Virus record (IMG/VR): IMGVR_UViG_3300015374_000064
Span: 1 to 23,061 of that record
Length of the DNA stretch: 23,061 bases
Strand: one strand, 5' to 3'
Origin: a virus
Position numbers and translations under genes: made by a program. The notes under the pieces are model-generated. The model searched no databases, was not told the DNA's origin, and saw only the letters and a list, made by a program, of their open reading frames with translations. This document shows, piece after piece, positions 12,714-20,395 of this stretch (position 1 is the first letter of the stretch; every line of letters begins with the position of its first letter).

Positions 12714-13351
12714 CCGGCATAGTACGATTCGATAAAGGTGAGTAGGTCAGGAAGCGCTTGCAAATATGGCGCGTTGCTCTCATCGCCATACAGCTGCAAC
12801 TCAAGCTGAGCCAGAAGTGCTGAATCGATCGAACGACTATGCAGCGTGATGTGACTTGTAGGACGAATGCCGTCTGCCGTTGGCGGAGTACCGTTGAGGG
12901 TCCACTCCATTGGCGTCAGATCGGTCTTGTCGGACTTCGTGAGGAAGTCAGCGTTGCTCGGAGTGGCCAAGACGTTGTAGACGAGGTGAAGCTTGTAGTC
13001 ACCTGATCCCAGATCGTCTTCTTCCATGGTCCGATACGCAATGCTGAATGCTCGTGACTTTTGATCGTGGAGATAGACCCCCGGAGCAAATAGCGCCGTT
13101 CCGATCAGATCGTTGAGCTCATCGGGGTATGTGAAAGCCTTCAGCGTGGCTTGATAATCCCCAATGACCTGGTAGTCGAGGTACTTGACGCCATCGATGT
13201 AGTAGGACTTGACCTCTCGACCAAGATTCTCGGTAAGTGAGACCAACCCGTTCCATGCAATGGCGACGTTGTCGGGGTGATACAGGACGCCACGGTCGAC
13301 ACCGGTCTCGTACCGACGTTCTCCTACTGCGTCCCAAACTAGTCCGGCCAT
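12710..13351 (-). CDS. Second major-tail-protein paralogue, without the Ig domain
   Basis: The 213 residues align along their whole length with residues 1-217 of the major tail protein (13931-14812). Shared blocks are WDxVGERxYETGVDxGVLY, VAWNGL, TESLG-like, IKYLxxL, TxxAFTYPDE, APGV, SxAYRTxxxDD and GxYKLHLVYxxxASPS. It ends shortly after the block LxxLExxLYGxES and lacks the Ig-like C-terminal domain. Its own ribosome binding site (AAAGGAGG) is strong. It could be a low-copy tube component, such as the ring contacting the distal tail protein, or a tube initiator. A redundant variant tube protein is also possible. Position between chaperone and tape measure supports a tail function. Confidence 0.85.
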   Translation of the reverse strand: MAGLVWDAVGERRYETGVDRGVLYHPDNVAIAWNGLVSLTENLGREVKSYYIDGVKYLDYQVIGDYQATLKAFTYPDELNDLIGTALFAPGVYLHDQKSRAFSIAYRTMEEDDLGSGDYKLHLVYNVLATPSNADFLTKSDKTDLTPMEWTLNGTPPTADGIRPTSHITLHSRSIDSALLAQLELQLYGDESNAPYLQALPDLLTFIESYYAG

Positions 13352-13363
13352 GCGTCCTCCTTT

Positions 13364-13906
13364 CTATCCCCGTGTGCCCAGCTGCGCTTTGCGCTGAGCG
13401 TTAAGATCGCGTTGCCTCTGAGCCTGTTCTTGACGGCTCATCTTCTTCGGCTTAGCTGCCTTGATGTTGCAGATCCGAATCAGGTTGAACAACCGGTTGA
13501 GGTTCCATGTTTCCGTCTCAAACGGAATGTTGAAGACCGTCATCCAGTAGTAGATCAGCTCGGAAGTGATAACCTCCGAACTCTTGGGCGCGCCAGGAGC
13601 CTCACTGAACCACGTTGCCGACTGCTTGGACTCGATGTAGCGATTGATCTCTATGAAGTTGTCCTCAGAGAGTTGTGTGAAAATCTCCGCGGGGACATTT
13701 GGCGTCAACGTCATCGCTTTTATGTACGAGATGACCTCTTCCTCAGTCTTCTCTTCTTTACCCAAGAACGGCTTTTCGTGTTCTGACTCCCATTTTGAAA
13801 GGCTGACCAGAGAATGCTCTAGTACCAGAGCCGTCCCACCCTTCGAAACGAATTCCTGCGTCGTATCGTCGAATGATTCGACTGCTGAGACCACAATAGT
13901 GAGCAT
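13364..13906 (-). CDS. Putative tail assembly chaperone, 180 aa
   Basis: The protein lies downstream of the major tail protein and upstream of the tape measure gene, the place of tail assembly chaperones. It begins with a beta-rich segment (LTIVVSAVESFDDTTQEFV), then ALVLEHSLVSLSKWESEHEKPFL, a helical middle (EEVISYIKAMT) and WMTVFNIPFETETWNLNRLF. It ends with a basic, Gln-rich tail (RQEQAQRQRDLNAQRKAQL). The HSLVSLSKWEsxxEKPFL block is shared by chaperones of several siphophages. I looked for the usual -1 slippery site near the stop (TAG at 13364) and found none; the -1 frame adds only about ten residues. So a single-frame chaperone is likely, with lower certainty on the family name. Confidence 0.72.
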   Translation of the reverse strand: MLTIVVSAVESFDDTTQEFVSKGGTALVLEHSLVSLSKWESEHEKPFLGKEEKTEEEVISYIKAMTLTPNVPAEIFTQLSEDNFIEINRYIESKQSATWFSEAPGAPKSSEVITSELIYYWMTVFNIPFETETWNLNRLFNLIRICNIKAAKPKKMSRQEQAQRQRDLNAQRKAQLGTRG

Positions 13907-13930
13907 TCCCTGGCCCTCCTTCCAGAATTA

Positions 13931-14812
13931 CTAGTAGTCGAAGTCCCAGTCGTCGGAGCCCTCGAGGTTGTAGCCGCTTGCGGCCTTCGCCTTGACGTGC
14001 GCCGACTGACCGACGGTGAGCGCGGGCTGCGCCCCCGACGAGACTTCCTCCCCATTGATCTCCCAGACCACACCGGTGACGGCGGGCAGGGTGACCACGT
14101 GGGTACCTGCGTTGTACGACGGCTGGTTGGCCGGGGTACCGAGGTCGACGTCGGTGACCTCACCGCCCAGGATCGAGATGACCTCGTCCGGCAGAGGCAG
14201 ACGGGCGTCGTCCGACTCCGTTCCGAACAGGATCTCCTCGAGATCGGCCAGCGCCGCCCCATCGACCTTGGTCGAATCGACGACGATCAGCGAGGTGGGG
14301 TTCAGACCGGTCACGTTGACCGGAGTGGTGGCCACCTCCCACGAGAACGCGATCGCCTCCGGCGAGTCGTTGATCGTGGCGTACGCCTTCTCGGACGGTG
14401 ACGCCTGAGCGCCGTAGACGAGATGCAGCTTGTAGCCTGCATCCGTGCCCGAGATGTCATCGCCGACCTTGGTGCGATATGCCAGACCGAAGACCTTGCG
14501 GCCCTGCTGTCCGACAACCACGCCCGGAGCCGGTGATGCGGATCCGTCGCACTCCGCGAACTCATCCGGGTACGTGAACGCCTCGATCGTCGCGCCGAAC
14601 TCCTCGGCCGACAGAAGGTTCAGGTACTTGATGTTGTCCGCGAACTGCGGGTTGGACTCTGCGCCCGAAGGCGACTCGGTGACGGTCGTCAGACCGTTCC
14701 AAGCGACTCCGAGGTCGTACTCCCCGTCGGGGTTGATGAGGTACAGGACCCCATGGTCGACGCCAGTCTCGTAGAGACGCTCGCCAACCTTGTCCCATTC
14801 CAGGACTGTCAT
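13931..14812 (-). CDS. Major tail protein with C-terminal Ig-like domain
   Basis: This 293-residue protein forms the tail tube. Residues 1-217 are the tube domain, starting VLEWDKVGERLYETGVDHG and passing through VAWNGLTTVTE, AFTYPDEFAE, GLAYRTKVGDD and GYKLHLVYGA. Residues about 223-293 form a separate beta domain with VTGVVWEINGEEV, ALTVGQSAHVKAKA, ASGYNLEGSDDWDFDY, similar to the end of the capsid fusion. Codon choice is more biased to C-ending codons than in neighbouring genes, as expected for a very abundant product. The ribosome binding site is GAAAGGAA about nine bases upstream of the ATG at 14812. A truncated paralogue lies at 12710-13351. Confidence 0.88.
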   Translation of the reverse strand: MTVLEWDKVGERLYETGVDHGVLYLINPDGEYDLGVAWNGLTTVTESPSGAESNPQFADNIKYLNLLSAEEFGATIEAFTYPDEFAECDGSASPAPGVVVGQQGRKVFGLAYRTKVGDDISGTDAGYKLHLVYGAQASPSEKAYATINDSPEAIAFSWEVATTPVNVTGLNPTSLIVVDSTKVDGAALADLEEILFGTESDDARLPLPDEVISILGGEVTDVDLGTPANQPSYNAGTHVVTLPAVTGVVWEINGEEVSSGAQPALTVGQSAHVKAKAASGYNLEGSDDWDFDY

Positions 14813-14830
14813 GTTGTGTTCAGTTCCTTT

Positions 14831-15133
14831 CTAGAAGAAAAGGTTGTAGACCCAGTGATTGAGCCCTTCTGCCGTAAAGAATCGGTCGAACTGACACGTT
14901 GGCAGCTCAAACACTCGATCTGGCAGCTCACTATCGGGATTTCGGTCGATGACCGTCACTTGGTACCGCTTGTGGGAGTCGTACTTGCCGTTGTCTGCGT
15001 AGTCCGCACGATGATCATCTAGCCTGTAGACGATGCAGGGATAGTCGATTTGACTATTAGTAGGCGGTTGGAAATAAACGGCCTCAGCAATAGTCTCCAG
15101 TATGACTTGGAGATCAGTTCGCAACCGGGCCAT
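14831..15133 (-). CDS. Tail terminator-like protein, 100 aa
   Basis: The 100-residue product sits just before the major tail protein, where the tail terminator (neck) protein normally is. It has an N-terminal helix (LRTDLQVILETIAEAV), FQPPTNSQIDYPCIVYRLDD, a beta strand pair (KRYQVTVIDRNPD) and FELPTCQFDRFFTAEGLNHW, ending VYNLFF. The helix, then YPCIVY, then YQVTVIDxxPDS order is typical of this family in actinophages. The start overlaps the preceding gene by 20 bases and has GGGGAGG about six bases upstream. It would cap the tail and join it to the connector. Confidence 0.78.
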   Translation of the reverse strand: MARLRTDLQVILETIAEAVYFQPPTNSQIDYPCIVYRLDDHRADYADNGKYDSHKRYQVTVIDRNPDSELPDRVFELPTCQFDRFFTAEGLNHWVYNLFF

Positions 15134-15440
15134 GGTACACCTCCCCGAGACGCAGAATTAGGCGGGGACGCTGGACCTCCACATCGGAGACTGTCCAACG
15201 TTCACCCGCCCATTCCACGTACCGAATGGCGAAGAAATGCTCATTTGCATAAGCATCGGCCACGATTGAGATAGAGTTTTGGACTGAGAGATCTTTGCTG
15301 AGATTCTCCCCTTCAGAGAGGGTACGAGAATTACGAATTACGTCGCCGTAGTATTCCCTCTCCTCGATGGTGTCTTCCCATACTCCGGAAGCACCTTCGG
15401 TACTAGTGCCGTACCCGACCTTACCGTGGAACCTCGCCAT
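15114..15440 (-). CDS. Head-tail connector (stopper-like) protein, 108 aa
   Basis: The 108-residue protein is the only gene between the capsid fusion and the tail terminator. Features: MARFHGKVGYGTSTEGASGVW, ERYYGD-like EEREYYGDVIRNS, NLSKDLSVQNSISIVADAYA, then FAIRYVEWAGERWTVSDVEV and a final RPRLILRLGEVYHG. The beta-rich pattern with VxWAGxRWxVxxVEVxRPRLxLxxG is characteristic of head-completion or stopper proteins in actinophages. A separate adaptor gene is not visible between capsid and this gene. There is no strong ribosome binding site before the ATG at 15440, and it lies 14 bases after the capsid stop, so translation may depend on reinitiation. Confidence 0.75.
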   Translation of the reverse strand: MARFHGKVGYGTSTEGASGVWEDTIEEREYYGDVIRNSRTLSEGENLSKDLSVQNSISIVADAYANEHFFAIRYVEWAGERWTVSDVEVQRPRLILRLGEVYHGPVAN

Positions 15441-15454
15441 TAAGTGCTACTTGA

Positions 15455-17584
15455 CTATGACGTGGGGTTCTCGAAGGTCCACTCGTCGTCGACGTTGTTG
15501 GCAAAGTACTTGCCAGACGCCGGAGTGGCCTCGATGGTGAGGGACTCGCCCTCGTCCACGGTGTACGGGCTGCCCGCGGCGTTGACCGTCGCGTTCGTGT
15601 CCGTCCTCTTGTAGACGACACCGGTGGTGTCGACGATCGTGACCTCACCCGTCTCCGGGTCGTAGGTCGGTGCCGCCGGGGTGACCAGTGCGTCGGAGCC
15701 CGCGACCTTCTTGACGATGATCGCCGACCGGATCTTGGTGAGGGCGCCCGACAGACGCGTCTCGATCAGGTACTTGTACTGGTTGTAGTCGATGTCGAAA
15801 TCGTCGAACATCGCCACGTCGCCACCGCGGTCCGCTCCGAGGGTGTAGTCCCGGAGGTTCACGATGATGCCGACCAGGTCGTCCTCCTGCTCCAGAACCT
15901 CGACGGTCTGGATGGAAGCGACCTGCAGCTCCGAAGCGAGGTCCGAGGCCGTCCGGTACAGGCGACGTCCCAGGGTGTCCTTCGCGAGGAGCATCTTGGT
16001 GAGCATCGGCAGCGTGGTGAAGAACGTCGGGCTGCCGGAGCCCTTGTAGAGGCCCATGTTGAGCAGGACCGCGTCCACGATCTCGCTCGGGCTGGAGGAG
16101 GCGTCGTCGATGTTCACGTTGACGGTCGCCGCGTACAGATCGTCGTCGTGGAGGATCGAACGGATGCCAGCGCCCTCGTTGGAGCCCGCCGGGTCCTTGA
16201 TCTTGTCCTCGTCGTCGACCTCACGTCCGTCACCGATGAGGACTGCGCGAGCCAGCTCCTCGTCGAGCATCAGACGCATCTCGCCCTTGAGCCACGCCAC
16301 CACGTCGAAATCCGTGATGTCGATGATGTCGTCCCGATCCAGACGCTGCTTCTTGTAGATCGTGGACGGCGTCGTGACCCTCTTGACGAGTCCGAACCAC
16401 TCCTCCTTCTTCAGGTTGCCCTTGATGTAGCCGCGCGCGCGAGCTTCCTCGTGCGTGATGTCGGCCACCAGGGACTTGATCCTGGAGAACGGCGAGTGGT
16501 TGGTCCCGTTGATCACCGCGGAGACCCACTCGGTCCGACGCTTGTCGAACTCCGGGGTCGAGGTGACGTTCCGGGCGTCCGGGAAGAGAATGTCGATGTT
16601 CTCGATCCCGTGCTTGATCGCGTACTCCTCGACCGCTTCCTTCAGCGAGCCGAGCCGGTTGGCATCGGCGACGATGCCCTTGATTGCGTCGTGAGAGAGC
16701 TCGTGCTTGGCGCCGTCACCCTCCTTGCCTCCGTTTTCCTGCTCGAAGACGTTCCTCTTCATGGTTCTCTGGTCCTTTTCCTCGTTGTTTGGGTCGTCGC
16801 CGTGCTGTACGACTTCCTCGTTTTCCGTGGCGGAACCGTCGAGCGCCGCGCCCACCATGTAGTGGACGACTTCCTTCTGCTCGTCGGACATCGAGTCGTA
16901 GACGTCCTGAACCGTCGGACCGTCTTCGCCCTCGCCTTCCTCGGCGCTTTCCTCCTCGCCGCCTTCCTCGGAGCCTTCCTGCTGCTCCTCTTCTCCGCCT
17001 TCTCCCTCGTTCGGAGTCTCCTCCGGCGGGGAACCCGGCTCGCCGATCTCTTCCTCGCTCTCGGCGTGGAGAAGCTCACCGGTGTAGATGACGGCCTCGT
17101 CGTCGATCACAACGAGATCCCCATCACCATGCTGGAGCTCGATGTTGTCGATGAGTGCGCCAGGGTTGGCTCCCGCAAGGACCAGAGACACTTCACGAAT
17201 GATGCCGTGCGAGACCTTCTTGGCCTTCTCGACGAGTTGATTCGCGAAGATCGACAAAGCGCTGATGTCTTTGTGGGTCACCAGCTTCTTTGCGTTCTCC
17301 GCCTGCTCGGTGTCGTTGAAATAGCCGTAGCAGTAGACACCCTCGTCACGGTTCTCCAGGATGGTGTGGCCGAGAATGTTGCTCGGCTCGGAGTGACCGT
17401 GCTGCCAGACGAGCGGGACCTGTACCTTGTCCTGGTGCGCGAACGCACCCTTGAGGATGATCCGTCCGTCTGAGCACTTCAGATCGGCCTTGGTGGCCCA
17501 GCCGCTGAAGTCCGGCTTCCTTTCGTGCATCAGGCTGTTCTCCGACGAGACGTCGCCGAAGTCCACCTCTGCAGACTTTCGCAT
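15455..17584 (-). CDS. Prohead protease fused to HK97-fold major capsid protein
   Basis: This 709-residue polyprotein contains a maturation protease (about residues 20-175), an acidic linker and a capsid protein. The protease shows VPLVWQHGHS (likely catalytic His 62 or 64), DISALSIFAN (likely catalytic Ser near 108-111) and REVSLVLAGANPGA, as in the HK97 prohead protease family. The linker (about 176-222) is almost all Glu and Gly. The segment VQDVYDSMSDEQKEVVHYM (225-243) is often found at the end of such proteases. A capsid part starts near M275 with a helical scaffold-like delta region (298-365), then the HK97 fold (about 366-632). An Ig-like domain (633-709) ends the protein. ATG 275 (16762) has AAGGA ten bases upstream and could give free capsid protein. 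Codon use is strongly C-biased. Confidence 0.9.
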   Translation of the reverse strand: MRKSAEVDFGDVSSENSLMHERKPDFSGWATKADLKCSDGRIILKGAFAHQDKVQVPLVWQHGHSEPSNILGHTILENRDEGVYCYGYFNDTEQAENAKKLVTHKDISALSIFANQLVEKAKKVSHGIIREVSLVLAGANPGALIDNIELQHGDGDLVVIDDEAVIYTGELLHAESEEEIGEPGSPPEETPNEGEGGEEEQQEGSEEGGEEESAEEGEGEDGPTVQDVYDSMSDEQKEVVHYMVGAALDGSATENEEVVQHGDDPNNEEKDQRTMKRNVFEQENGGKEGDGAKHELSHDAIKGIVADANRLGSLKEAVEEYAIKHGIENIDILFPDARNVTSTPEFDKRRTEWVSAVINGTNHSPFSRIKSLVADITHEEARARGYIKGNLKKEEWFGLVKRVTTPSTIYKKQRLDRDDIIDITDFDVVAWLKGEMRLMLDEELARAVLIGDGREVDDEDKIKDPAGSNEGAGIRSILHDDDLYAATVNVNIDDASSSPSEIVDAVLLNMGLYKGSGSPTFFTTLPMLTKMLLAKDTLGRRLYRTASDLASELQVASIQTVEVLEQEDDLVGIIVNLRDYTLGADRGGDVAMFDDFDIDYNQYKYLIETRLSGALTKIRSAIIVKKVAGSDALVTPAAPTYDPETGEVTIVDTTGVVYKRTDTNATVNAAGSPYTVDEGESLTIEATPASGKYFANNVDDEWTFENPTS

Positions 17585-17616
17585 TGGAGTTCCTTTCGAA
17601 TTGGATCTTCGGCGTT

Positions 17617-18144
17617 CTAGCCGAGAGCGCGTTGTCGTGCGACAGCGGCTGCGAGGTCCGTTCGCACCCGATCAATCGTCCGCTTCAGATCTTCGACCGA
17701 ATTACCGCCCTTAGACGAAGATTTCGAAGCCGAAGCTCCTCCACCACCGCCGCTGGACTTAGCAGCAGCCTTCTTGGCTGCGGCCTTGACCTTCTGCTGA
17801 TTCTTGTCGCGGTACTTCTTTGCATCTTTTGCTGCTTGGCGCTTCTCGGCTGCCGTGGCCGGTTTCTTGGCCTCTGCATCCGCCTTTCGAGCTTCGGCCA
17901 TCCGCTTCTTCAACTCCGTTTGGAGTTGCGCAAGCTTTGACCTTAGGCGGGCAACCTGCTCTGCCGCAGCGATCTTCCTCTGCTGATTATCTGCGGCTCG
18001 AGGCGGCGCGATACCACCACCAGGCCTACCTGCTCCTGGTTTACGGCCTTTGAGTTGCCGTGTTCGGATGTAGTACTCGTGCGCCTTGACGGGATCGTAC
18101 GGACTCCCGGCATGCATTAGAACTTCACCATTTGGGAGCTTCAA
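17617..18144 (-). CDS. Basic scaffold-like or head protein, 175 aa
   Basis: The product lies between portal and protease-capsid. It starts with TTG (18144), overlapping the portal TGA, and has no clear ribosome binding site, so coupling is likely. The N-terminus has the conserved-looking block LMHAGSPYDPVKAHEYYIRT, followed by RQLKGRKPG. This resembles a motif in short actinophage head proteins placed before the protease. The rest is Ala/Lys/Arg-rich (about 55-130), with long helical repeats (EKRQAAKDAKKYRDKNQQK). A Gly/Ser linker (131-147) leads to a final helix (VEDLKRTIDRVRTDLAAAV). It may be an internal scaffold or a DNA-contacting head protein; neither is proven. Confidence 0.72.
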   Translation of the reverse strand: MKLPNGEVLMHAGSPYDPVKAHEYYIRTRQLKGRKPGAGRPGGGIAPPRAADNQQRKIAAAEQVARLRSKLAQLQTELKKRMAEARKADAEAKKPATAAEKRQAAKDAKKYRDKNQQKVKAAAKKAAAKSSGGGGGASASKSSSKGGNSVEDLKRTIDRVRTDLAAAVARQRALG

Positions 18145-19460
18145 TTCGAGCTCGCCCCCAATCCGAACGTCGACAGAGCCTTGTCGATCTCCTGCTCGAC
18201 CTCGTCAAGAGGCCCAGCGCCGTTCCCGTTGGTTGACGGGTCTGGCAAATCGACTCCCGTATCTCCCACAGGCATGTTGGAGTTCACCAACTGGTCTGCC
18301 TTGGGCTCGGGACGAGGCTTCATTCCGATGGCTTGCCGGATCTCATTCGAAGAAGTGATCTCATTACGCGCGAACTTGTCCGCGATGTCGGCGATTCCAC
18401 CTTCACCGCCGATCGGAACGAACTTGAACGGATCCCGGAAGTACATGATCGTCTGACCTTGAGTGCGCGCGGTCTTCGTGAGGAAGACGCGTCGCATACC
18501 TTCGACGATCGCATCGAGTAGAGGCTCGATTGTCCTGGCGAAGTAGTTCTTCATCGCCATTTCGTCAGCTGTACCGTTCATGATTTCGGGAGTCAGACCC
18601 AACTGGCCATACAGCATGTTGACCAGGAACTCGATCTGACCCATCAAGTTGTTTTCGGCAGGACGGTTCAACTGCGTGATCTTCTCTGTGGCGTCGGTAT
18701 ATCCGATGCCGTACTTGCTTCCCTTGAGCTGGAACTCGAGGTCAGCACGTCTCTGCATGGCCTGTTCTCTACGAGCTTCCGACTTGATCGTGTACGGAAG
18801 CTGAATGATGAGGTCCAGTTTGCCTGACGCAGAGGCCTCGTCGACGGTGTCGAGGAGGTTGAGCTTGCGAATCAGTCGCTGAAGCGTCGAGTTCGGCTCA
18901 TTCATCACTGAATAAAGCGGGTTCTCGATGATCGCGACTGCTTTCTTGGGAAGAGTGATCTCCTCCCGCATGCCTGTGGCTTCGTTATAGATACGCACGC
19001 GCACGTGCGAGGGATGCCACATCATGATCTCGCCGACCCGCATCGTCAGGATGTCGAATCCACCCGACTTCTCCGGACTGATGCTGGTGTCGACCGGAAC
19101 AATCGCCGCAGTACCCTTGTCGATCAGGGTCATGACGATGTCCTGCCGGAAATGGCGAGCTGCTTGATCGAGGTTGGCTTCCAAAGTCAGACAGTTGTTG
19201 AGACCGCTGTCAATGTCTTCCAAATATCGATGCTGATCGTCGGTGCGCACATGGCGCATGCCGATACCAGCCGTATCAACCCCGATGCGGGTGTAGATCG
19301 AGGAGATGATCGATCTCTCGTTGGAGAAGATCATCCGCTGGCGATCTGGACGCCCGCCATACGCCGACCCGTACTCCCCCGTGTTCGAGAGAGACATCAA
19401 CGGATCCTCGTTGTTGTTAAACGCGTTCCACGCGTGTCTCAGTCTCTCGCCAACCGACAT
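18141..19460 (-). CDS. Portal protein (HK97-like)
   Basis: The 439-residue protein forms the dodecameric portal through which DNA is packaged. It has an N-terminal clip/stem region with RSIISSIYTRIGVDTAGIGM, then ALKKAV-like ITLPKKAVAIIENPLYSVMN. In the middle are NSTLQRLIRKLNLLDTVDEA and MGQIEFLVNMLYGQLGLTPE. NGTADEMAMKNYFARTIEPL follows, which is the typical Phage_portal block with EMNFxxTIxPLLxAI-like spacing. The end (about 370-439) is Pro/Asn/Gly-rich and probably disordered. The start is ATG at 19460 with AAAGGAGGTG upstream. It precedes scaffold and protease-capsid, the usual order. Confidence 0.92.
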   Translation of the reverse strand: MSVGERLRHAWNAFNNNEDPLMSLSNTGEYGSAYGGRPDRQRMIFSNERSIISSIYTRIGVDTAGIGMRHVRTDDQHRYLEDIDSGLNNCLTLEANLDQAARHFRQDIVMTLIDKGTAAIVPVDTSISPEKSGGFDILTMRVGEIMMWHPSHVRVRIYNEATGMREEITLPKKAVAIIENPLYSVMNEPNSTLQRLIRKLNLLDTVDEASASGKLDLIIQLPYTIKSEARREQAMQRRADLEFQLKGSKYGIGYTDATEKITQLNRPAENNLMGQIEFLVNMLYGQLGLTPEIMNGTADEMAMKNYFARTIEPLLDAIVEGMRRVFLTKTARTQGQTIMYFRDPFKFVPIGGEGGIADIADKFARNEITSSNEIRQAIGMKPRPEPKADQLVNSNMPVGDTGVDLPDPSTNGNGAGPLDEVEQEIDKALSTFGLGASSN

Positions 19461-19475
19461 CGATCACCTCCTTTC

Positions 19476-20375
19476 TTAGCCGTTTGCGAACAGGACCCAC
19501 GGGTTGTCGGCTGGCGCAGGCGTAAGCGTCAGACCGGAACTGAGCACGACGGTACCCACGACCTGACCTGCGTCATGGTTCGATGCGTCGCCAGGATCCT
19601 GGAACAACTGGATGTACCAGTCCCCCACGGCGTCGAAGTCGAATCCGATCGAGTTGTCGCTCTGCCCCGTCCCTTGTAGGCTCATGTTCGAGCCTTTGAT
19701 GAGGTAGTAACCGACATAGTGATCGTCGAACGTGTCGAGTGCGATCTGCATGTGTCCCGTATGAGTCACCGGGACATACAGAACCGTGGAGTAGACATCC
19801 GGCGCCCACGGGTCATCCGACGCGCCTACCGTACTGCCGGTCGACGTATCGAAGATCACCTCTCCAGCTTCGGCCCAGACAGTGGAGAACAGATCATCAG
19901 GAGTAAGCGGTGCCCCGGTGACGCCAGGCACATCATCCTCCGTCGTATCCGTCGAAGCCCACCACGCCCCGTTGTCGTACAGAACCGTCGAACCCGCCGG
20001 GTAATCCCCAGCCACCCACGGTCCTTGCGGACTGAACGCAGGAGGAGCGGGTTCCTGCGGGAACGTGTCCTGGTACCAGTAACCCATCGTGTCCAGAATG
20101 GTCTGGGCAGGAGGATCGACGTTGGTCTCCTCGTCGAGGTCATCACGGGCCAGATAGATGATGTCATCCGGACCCTGGACTCGTGTTCCCTTTGCGTAGG
20201 CCTGCCCAGTTGACCATACCTCGATCTCTTCGGGACCTGACCCAGCTCCTCCACCAAGATCGATTGCCGATCCGTCTGGGAGAAACAGCTGAATCGTGTC
20301 GACACTCCGACCCTCTTGGATCTCGCCGGTGCCGACAATGAACTTGTGAACTCTTCCTGATTTCTTGGGTGGCAT
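19476..20375 (-). CDS. Putative virion surface protein with CBM5/12-like module, paralogue 2
   Basis: The 299-residue protein is entirely beta-rich. The N-terminus GEIQEGRSVDTIQLFLPDGS aligns with the next gene upstream (GPLQEGFTPDTIAFYNPDGS). Residues about 54-80 read WSTGQAYAKGTRVQGPDDIIYLARD, and a second unit near 118-138 reads PWVAGDYPAGSTVLYDNGAWWAS. Both follow the pattern W-x-x-G-x-x-Y-x-x-G-x-x-V of chitin/cellulose-binding type 5/12 modules. The C-terminal part (about 165-299) is a jelly-roll-like domain ending in NPWVLFANG. Such proteins bind cell-wall polysaccharide or decorate virions. Position between terminase and portal is odd for a tail fibre. Carbohydrate binding is inferred from the tryptophan pattern. 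Confidence 0.7.
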   Translation of the reverse strand: MPPKKSGRVHKFIVGTGEIQEGRSVDTIQLFLPDGSAIDLGGGAGSGPEEIEVWSTGQAYAKGTRVQGPDDIIYLARDDLDEETNVDPPAQTILDTMGYWYQDTFPQEPAPPAFSPQGPWVAGDYPAGSTVLYDNGAWWASTDTTEDDVPGVTGAPLTPDDLFSTVWAEAGEVIFDTSTGSTVGASDDPWAPDVYSTVLYVPVTHTGHMQIALDTFDDHYVGYYLIKGSNMSLQGTGQSDNSIGFDFDAVGDWYIQLFQDPGDASNHDAGQVVGTVVLSSGLTLTPAPADNPWVLFANG

Positions 20376-20395
20376 TCAACCACGTCCTTTCAGTG

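Noticed and set aside
13351-13400. Programmed -1 frameshift at the end of the tail assembly chaperone gene
   Set aside because: No convincing slippery heptamer is present near the stop, and the -1 frame ends after about ten codons without joining another domain.
16148-17473. Long plus-strand open frame of 441 codons antisense to the protease-capsid gene
   Set aside because: It is a mirror of strongly biased codon use in the sense gene, has no recognisable domains and crosses the protease-linker-capsid architecture.
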